Shown: positions 60,050 through 64,000 of the stretch, in pieces | Position numbering within the stretch: position 1 is the stretch's first letter | Layout of the letters: the number at the start of each line of letters is the position of its first letter | NCBI GenBank assembly: GCA_009767595.1 | Contig: VSDK01013385.1 | Coordinates: forward strand, 179,825-243,824 | Reading direction: 5' to 3' | From: Symbiodinium kawagutii | Lineage: Eukaryota; Sar; Dinophyceae; Suessiales; Symbiodiniaceae | Length of the DNA stretch: 64,000 bases | The notes under the pieces: model-generated | The model's database searches: none | Told to the model about the DNA's origin: nothing | Seen by the model: only the letters and a program-made list of their open reading frames with translations | Program-made: the position numbers and the translations under genes

Positions 60050-61000
60050 TGATTCGCATGGATCAAATGTCGATGTAAAATTTGTGGATGTTTAGATATG
60101 TAACTTTATCAAGATATTAGAAACACACGTATGCATATAAACATGTCTATCATTTGTCTAGTTACATACATGTCTATGACAAATGTATATATATATATAA
60201 TGTATAGTCAAAAACAATACGTATGTATATATACAATATATCCTTACCTACTTGTTGCGGACCAATTTGTATTGAGGCGTGTGAAATGACAATACTTATT
60301 GCTGAATCGGAGTTTTCCATTCAACTTATTTCTGGCTTGGTCAATCATTCCCTAAAACAACCAACCAAAACAAACCGGGTGGCGTCCAAATTTCATAGAT
60401 CTGACATCTCATTGCTGCAAGCAACCACCATTCATGATGCTTGCTAACCTGATTCATAAGCTGTATACTGACCAGCCCCATGGTCCTCAGGAGAACAACC
60501 ACTAAGAACTATCATCGCCTTAAGCAGTGATCATTGACTATCACCAACCAGCACGAGCCAACATCAACCGCTATTTAAGTTGTAACCATACATACCCAAC
60601 AACAGCAATAACCACAAACATATTGGCCCCAACAACCAAATGTATAGCTACATCTACTTGCATATATATATATATTTAAAACATTGATGCAAATACTGAT
60701 CACACCACATATTTAGAACAAACATCGAACATGCAGAATATGGAACACTTATAGATAACTATATTTACATATATGTACTCACACAATTTAGCACATAGAA
60801 GTTCACCATAACAATAACTGGCCGGCAGTTCCAACCCCTATGAAAATTATGCTTATCAGCCATCCATTTCTCAATAATTAGGGAAAGTTGACCAAAAAAA
60901 ACGATCAGAATGAGCATGAACAACTATAGAAAATAAAAATAACACATCCAAAACCCTAAGATCCCTAACATCCCTAAGCATCTACAACCAAACGCCAACA
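60050..61000. other. AT-rich stretch with TA microsatellites and a MITE A relic
   Basis: (TA)n near 60188 and 60663; degenerate family A at 60819-60908 (CTGGCCGGCAGTTCCAACC, TTAGGGAAAGTTGACC). No coding frame. Confidence 0.45.
60819..60908 (+). mobile_element. degenerate MITE family A copy
   Basis: Left end and CCCCTATGAAAATTATG core kept; right end decayed. Confidence 0.45.
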
Positions 61001-61004
61001 GCAG

Positions 61005-61135
61005 CTGAGGCACATCACGGGCATCGCTTCCTTGAAGAGGCTCAGTGACACCTCGAAGCCACGATTGCCACCGCGGTGCTCATGCACCACCTCGCGTGCG
61101 GCTTTTCTGCGTGCACAATGGGTGAGGCTTGTACC
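61005..61135 (-). CDS. probable exon, unknown protein
   Basis: Minus frame CARRKAAREVVHEH, then RGGNRGFEVSLSLF and KEAMPVMCLSCC. GC-rich and basic; the other two minus frames stop early or run worse. Confidence 0.52.
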
Positions 61136-61139
61136 GGTG

Positions 61140-61400
61140 GTGCTTTGAGTTGTAAGGGTTGTTAAGGGGCGTTGAGGGTGATTGAGGGTGATTAAGGGTG
61201 GTGATTAAATTAAAGGTTACAGGGGTTGGATACTAGTTGATAAGTTAGAAGGGTTGCTGTGGGTTATAACCCTTGCATCTACTATGGTGTACCAAGGGTT
61301 GCAAGGGTTTGAAGGTTTGTTAACCCCAGGGTACAGCAATGATGACCAAAGGATACTAAAGGTTAAAAGTTGTAAGGGTTATGAACAGGTTCTCCGCATA
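61140..61400. other. GGGTTG-type low complexity
   Basis: TAAGGGTTGTTAAGGGG and GGGTGATTGAGGG words, then (TA)n at 61397-61415. Confidence 0.5.
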
Positions 61401-61446
61401 TATATATATATATATAAAAACAGTAGTCATTATGAACAACTAGACG

Positions 61447-61550
61447 ATGGTTTCTGAAAACAGGGGTACCCCTCAATCATCCAATATGAGTCAGTCATTT
61501 TCAGTACCAAACCAACCATTTTGGGTGTCCTTTATTTTGGACAACATCCA
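61447..61550 (+). mobile_element. MITE family B copy
   Basis: GATGGTTTCTGAAAACAGGGG at the left (ends shared), TTTATTTTGGACAACATCC at the right; core CAATCATCCAATATGAGTC. Confidence 0.7.
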
Positions 61551-61613
61551 CATACTTGCTTCGCAAATGGTCACCATAGGGAACTGCTAGGAGCCCCAAT
61601 GCCCAAATGTTTA

Positions 61614-61717
61614 CTGGATCGTGGTTTCAATCCCTCTGAAAAAATGCTTGTGAACCAACCAACCAACCATTTCGTAATACTAAGCCGAGTAAACATGTCA
61701 ATCAAACCACCAACCAG
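61614..61717 (+). mobile_element. MITE family A copy, start of long form
   Basis: CTGGATCGTGGTTTCAATCC at the left, ATCAAACCACCAACCAG at the right, followed by TAGTTGTTTAACCATAAG of the long form. Confidence 0.75.
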
Positions 61718-61802
61718 TAGTTGTTTAACCATAAGTCTGTTGGACATTATCCTACATTATGAACCATTGCTGTTGGTTATTAACCAGTACTGTTGGTTAC
61801 TA

Positions 61803-61990
61803 AGCATCCCATGCCCCGACGCTTAGCTCCAGCCGACTCCAGCGCCCCCGGAAACCCGAGCAACGCAGGAATCGAACCTCCCATTCGTCATCGTCGGAGA
61901 GCTCTCCGGGTCTCTGGGGTTTCCGGACCTGAGCGAAACTCGCGGGGATCGAAGCCAACAACGTTGGGAATGCAACCAACACATGCGGGT
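61803..61990 (-). CDS. probable exon, unknown protein (strong composition)
   Basis: Minus frame HVLVAFPTLLASIP, then ASFAQVRKPQRPG, ELSDDDEWEVRFLR and SGFRGRWSRLELSV, ending GAWDA before TAG. The acidic/basic alternation is very protein-like. It may be 3'-terminal or continue by a donor before the TAG. The plus frame over the same bases is Arg/Pro-rich and less likely. Confidence 0.56.
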
Positions 61991-62007
61991 TACTCAAGCC
62001 ATTGGAG

Positions 62008-62095
62008 GCCCCCAAAATGGATCAAAATGGTTGGTTCACTACTAGTAATGATAGATATTGCATGATTTAGGGGTCCTGTTTTGAGAAACCACCAT
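62008..62095 (-). mobile_element. MITE family B copy, reverse orientation
   Basis: GGAGGCCCCCAAAATGG at the left, GGGGTCCTGTTTTGAGAAACC at the right; lies about 20 bp upstream of the exon at 61803-61990. Confidence 0.7.
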
Positions 62096-62403
62096 ACGTG
62101 CACTGTCATGACCAGTGGATTGGGGTTCACCCCCACAGGTATGTTGTCAACCTCAAAGAAAAGGGCCTAAATTGCTGTGAGAGATCCACCTTTCTCAAGA
62201 TAAAATACCTAAGTATGAATGAATACGTATGGTGGTTTTTGGTTGCAAGGCTAGTCTCCCGGAGAGCCACAATTGTTGTATATTTCTGAACATGTCAGTC
62301 CTCACACCCATCAAACGTGTTCGATTGTCAAAAGGGAAAATCGTGATTCGGGGGGTTAGCGTATGTTAGCGTCCTTTTCAGAAGCACCCGACGTGGGGTA
62401 CAC

Positions 62404-62475
62404 CTGTTGTTGAGTAGAGATCTCATCGAATTTGTGACCTGGAGTCGTTCGGAAGAGTTTGTGTGCCCTCCAAAG
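62404..62475 (-). CDS. probable small exon with GT donor
   Basis: Minus frame LWRAHKLFRTTPGH then KFDEISTQQ, ending CAACAG before GTGTAC. Confidence 0.48.
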
Positions 62476-62482
62476 GCACATG

Positions 62483-62573
62483 GTTGTTTCTCAAAATGGG
62501 GTACCCTGGTAGGTTTATTACTGAAAATAGCTACTTGTGGATGATTGGGGGTCCCATATTTTGAGAAACACCC
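62483..62573 (-). mobile_element. MITE family B copy, reverse orientation
   Basis: GGTTGTTTCTCAAAATGGGG at the left, CCCATATTTTGAGAAACACCC at the right; 8 bp upstream of the exon at 62404-62475, so it would lie at the acceptor side of the intron. Confidence 0.8.
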
Positions 62574-62689
62574 GGGTGTTCAAGAATCTGAGCTACTAGA
62601 ATATAGAATGTTGATAGAATATACAATCTAGTAGCTTCTATATAGCTCTATTTTCTATGGCCTTATAGAAACAGATACAGAACATGCCT

Positions 62690-62805
62690 ATGGACATGAC
62701 AAGACCGGGAACTTCATCTCAGAAAACGCTGGTTCCACAAGGACGCGGGTTCCCCGAGGCGCTGAAAATATATTGTCAGCAGGGAATCCCAACATCGGCC
62801 AAGCA
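62690..62805 (-). CDS. probable exon, unknown protein
   Basis: Minus frame MLGFPADNIFSAPR, then GTRVLVEPAFSEMK and FPVLSCP before TAG. The plus strand has a long Gln/Ser/Thr frame that is an artefact of the repeat to its right. Confidence 0.48.
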
Positions 62806-62829
62806 TGGCCGGCCTCATGGTTGTTACCC

Positions 62830-63010
62830 CCTGTTGCATCAACCATCAAGCATCATTGTCAATCAAACTCAACCATCAACCAGTCAACTATCAACCATCA
62901 ACCATCAACCATCAACCAGTCAACTATCAACTACCAACTATCAACCACCAACCAGTCAACTATCAACCAGTCAACCATCAACCATCAACTACCAACCATC
63001 CTCAATTCTC
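62830..63010 (+). repeat. CAACCATCAAC low-complexity repeat
   Basis: About 15 variants of CAACTATCAACCATCAACCAG; open in all plus frames, hence the 117-153-codon frames there. Confidence 0.85.
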
Positions 63011-63039
63011 CACCCATCATGGTCAAAATCAACCCTCAC

Positions 63040-63170
63040 TGCCGAGCTCAACCGGTCAACCATCCACCTGCCACGAGCGCACCCACCCACGACCCACGCC
63101 GAAGGCACCAACCAGGTACTGCGGCGGCCCTTGGGATCTGCGTGACGACCCCACCTAAGCAGGTCAGCGC
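63040..63170 (-). CDS. exon candidate, unknown protein
   Basis: Minus frame ALTCLGGVVTQIPR then AAAVPGWCLRRGS; a second minus frame (RWGRHADPKGRRST) is open. Confidence 0.36.
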
Positions 63171-63199
63171 TAGAGATCCGTACACCAGGAACTTAGTGG

Positions 63200-63976
63200 T
63201 TGATGGCTAGTAATGGCTAGTGGTTGTTAGGGATGATGGCTAGTAATGGCTAGTAAGCACTAGAGGTTTTTAAGGATGATGTGAAGATTTTTGATGGCTA
63301 GTCTTATAATAGCTAGTAAGTACTAGAAATAGCTAGTAGTGGCTAGTGGTTGTTAGGGATGATGGCTAGTAATGGCTAGTAAGCACTAGAGGTTTTTAAG
63401 GATGATGTGAAGATTTTTGATGGCTAGTCTTATAATAGCTAGTAAGTACTAGAAATAGCTAGTAGTGGCTAGTGGTTGTTAGGGATGATGGCTAGTAATG
63501 GCTAGTAAGCACTAGAGGTTTTTAAGGATGATGTGAAGATTTTTGATGGCTAGTCTTATAATAGCTAGTAAGTACTAGAAATAGCTAGTAGTGGCTAGTG
63601 GTTGTTAGGGATGATGGCTAGTAATGGCTAGTAAGCACTAGAGGTTTTTAAGGATGATGTGAAGATTTTTGATGGCTAGTCTTATAATAGCTAGTAAGTA
63701 CTAGAAATAGCTAGTAGTGGCTAGTGGTTGTTAGGGATGATGGCTAGTAATGGCTAGTAAGCACTAGAGGTTTTTAAGGATGATGTGAAGATTTTTGATG
63801 GCTAGTCTTATAATAGCTAGTAAGTACTAGAAATAGCTAGTAGTGGCTAGTGGTTGTTAGGGATGATGGCTAGTAATGGCTAGTAAGCACTAGAGGTTTT
63901 TAAGGATGATGTGAAGATTTTTGATGGCTAGTCTTATAATAGCTAGTAAGTACTAGAAATAGCTAGTAGTGGCTAA
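63200..63976 (+). repeat. 126-bp satellite, about six copies
   Basis: TGGTTGTTAGGGATGATGG recurs at 63221, 63347, 63473, 63599, 63725 and 63851, exactly 126 bp apart; copies look identical by eye. GCTAGTA words recur inside each unit. Confidence 0.97.
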
Positions 63977-64000
63977 AGGGTGGGTGGGGGGGTGGGTGGG
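63976..64000 (+). repeat. GGGT/G-rich tract at the window edge
   Basis: GGGTGGGTGGGGGGGTGGG; could form a G-quadruplex, or be the start of another repeat. Confidence 0.8.

Noticed and set aside
61866..61878. GGTTCGATTCC on the minus strand, tRNA-like
   Set aside because: No cloverleaf around it, and the region is better explained as the coding island at 61803-61990.
62684..63210. Three overlapping plus frames of 117-153 codons rich in Ser/Thr/Gln/Asn
   Set aside because: All come from the CAACCATCAAC low-complexity repeat, which is open in every plus frame.
63200..63976. Regular 126-bp array as a possible CRISPR-like array
   Set aside because: Units are contiguous and near-identical with no variable spacers; it is a satellite.

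Overview
This window looks like nuclear DNA of a dinoflagellate, most likely a Symbiodiniaceae-type genome. That is an inference from four things seen in the sequence: (i) GC-richer, protein-like islands of about 40-360 bp scattered through a low-complexity AT-rich background, with no ORF longer than 314 codons; (ii) islands that often end at GT donors (GTGAGT, GTAAG) but in places at GC donors (GCAAGT, GCAAGC), a known dinoflagellate habit; (iii) a degenerate CCCTAAA-type array at about 36.3 kb; (iv) dense short inverted-repeat elements. No bacterial operon, rRNA, tRNA or CRISPR array was found, and no island could be matched with confidence to a named protein. The one family-level hint is a class I SAM-methyltransferase-like segment at 7.2-7.4 kb.

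Layout. Nearly all convincing exon-like islands read on the minus strand, from about 63 kb down to about 1 kb, so the window is best read as one or more long, intron-rich minus-strand genes, or a unidirectional gene cluster. The best-supported pieces are at 62.4, 61.9, 61.0, 60.0, 58.4-58.6, 57.8, 57.3, 51.6, 50.4 (a terminal exon with a stop), 48.1-48.4, 44.1-45.0, 42.9, 39.1, 37.4, 33.0, 29.9, 28.4-28.8, 24.7, 23.1-23.5, 21.8-22.0, 20.6-21.0, 16.2-17.3, 9.7, 7.0-7.4, 4.7 and 1.1 kb. Those at 16.6-17.3, 20.8 and 23.1 kb carry hydrophobic segments and suggest membrane proteins. A few islands read better on the plus strand (19.1, 31.3, 44.9 alternative, 48.9, 52.0 and 59.0 kb).

Mobile DNA. Three families of MITE-like elements recur. 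Family A (about 100 bp, long form about 190 bp) has ends CTGGTTGGTGGTTT / AAACCACCAACCAG. Family B (about 100 bp) has ends GGTGTTTCTCAAAATAGGGG / CCCCTATTTTGAGAAACACC. Family C (about 113 bp, long form about 230 bp) has ends GGCTRTGGGTCAA / TTGACCCAYAGCC. Several sit inside short introns and make up most of the intron, as introner-type elements do. Every recognisable family A copy has the same orientation, antisense to the minus-strand exons, whereas B and C occur both ways.

Repeats. The background is built of TGGTTA-type or TAACCA-type low-complexity sequence in long blocks of one polarity. Added to it are microsatellites, a 12-bp minisatellite (55.3-55.8 kb), a 63-bp in-frame repeat (59.0-59.3 kb), a roughly 70-bp repeat (50.6-50.8 kb), a 15-bp GC-rich repeat (41.5 kb) and a near-perfect 126-bp satellite that runs to the right edge. 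Exon limits are my reading of frame and splice context; without transcripts, read them as approximate.
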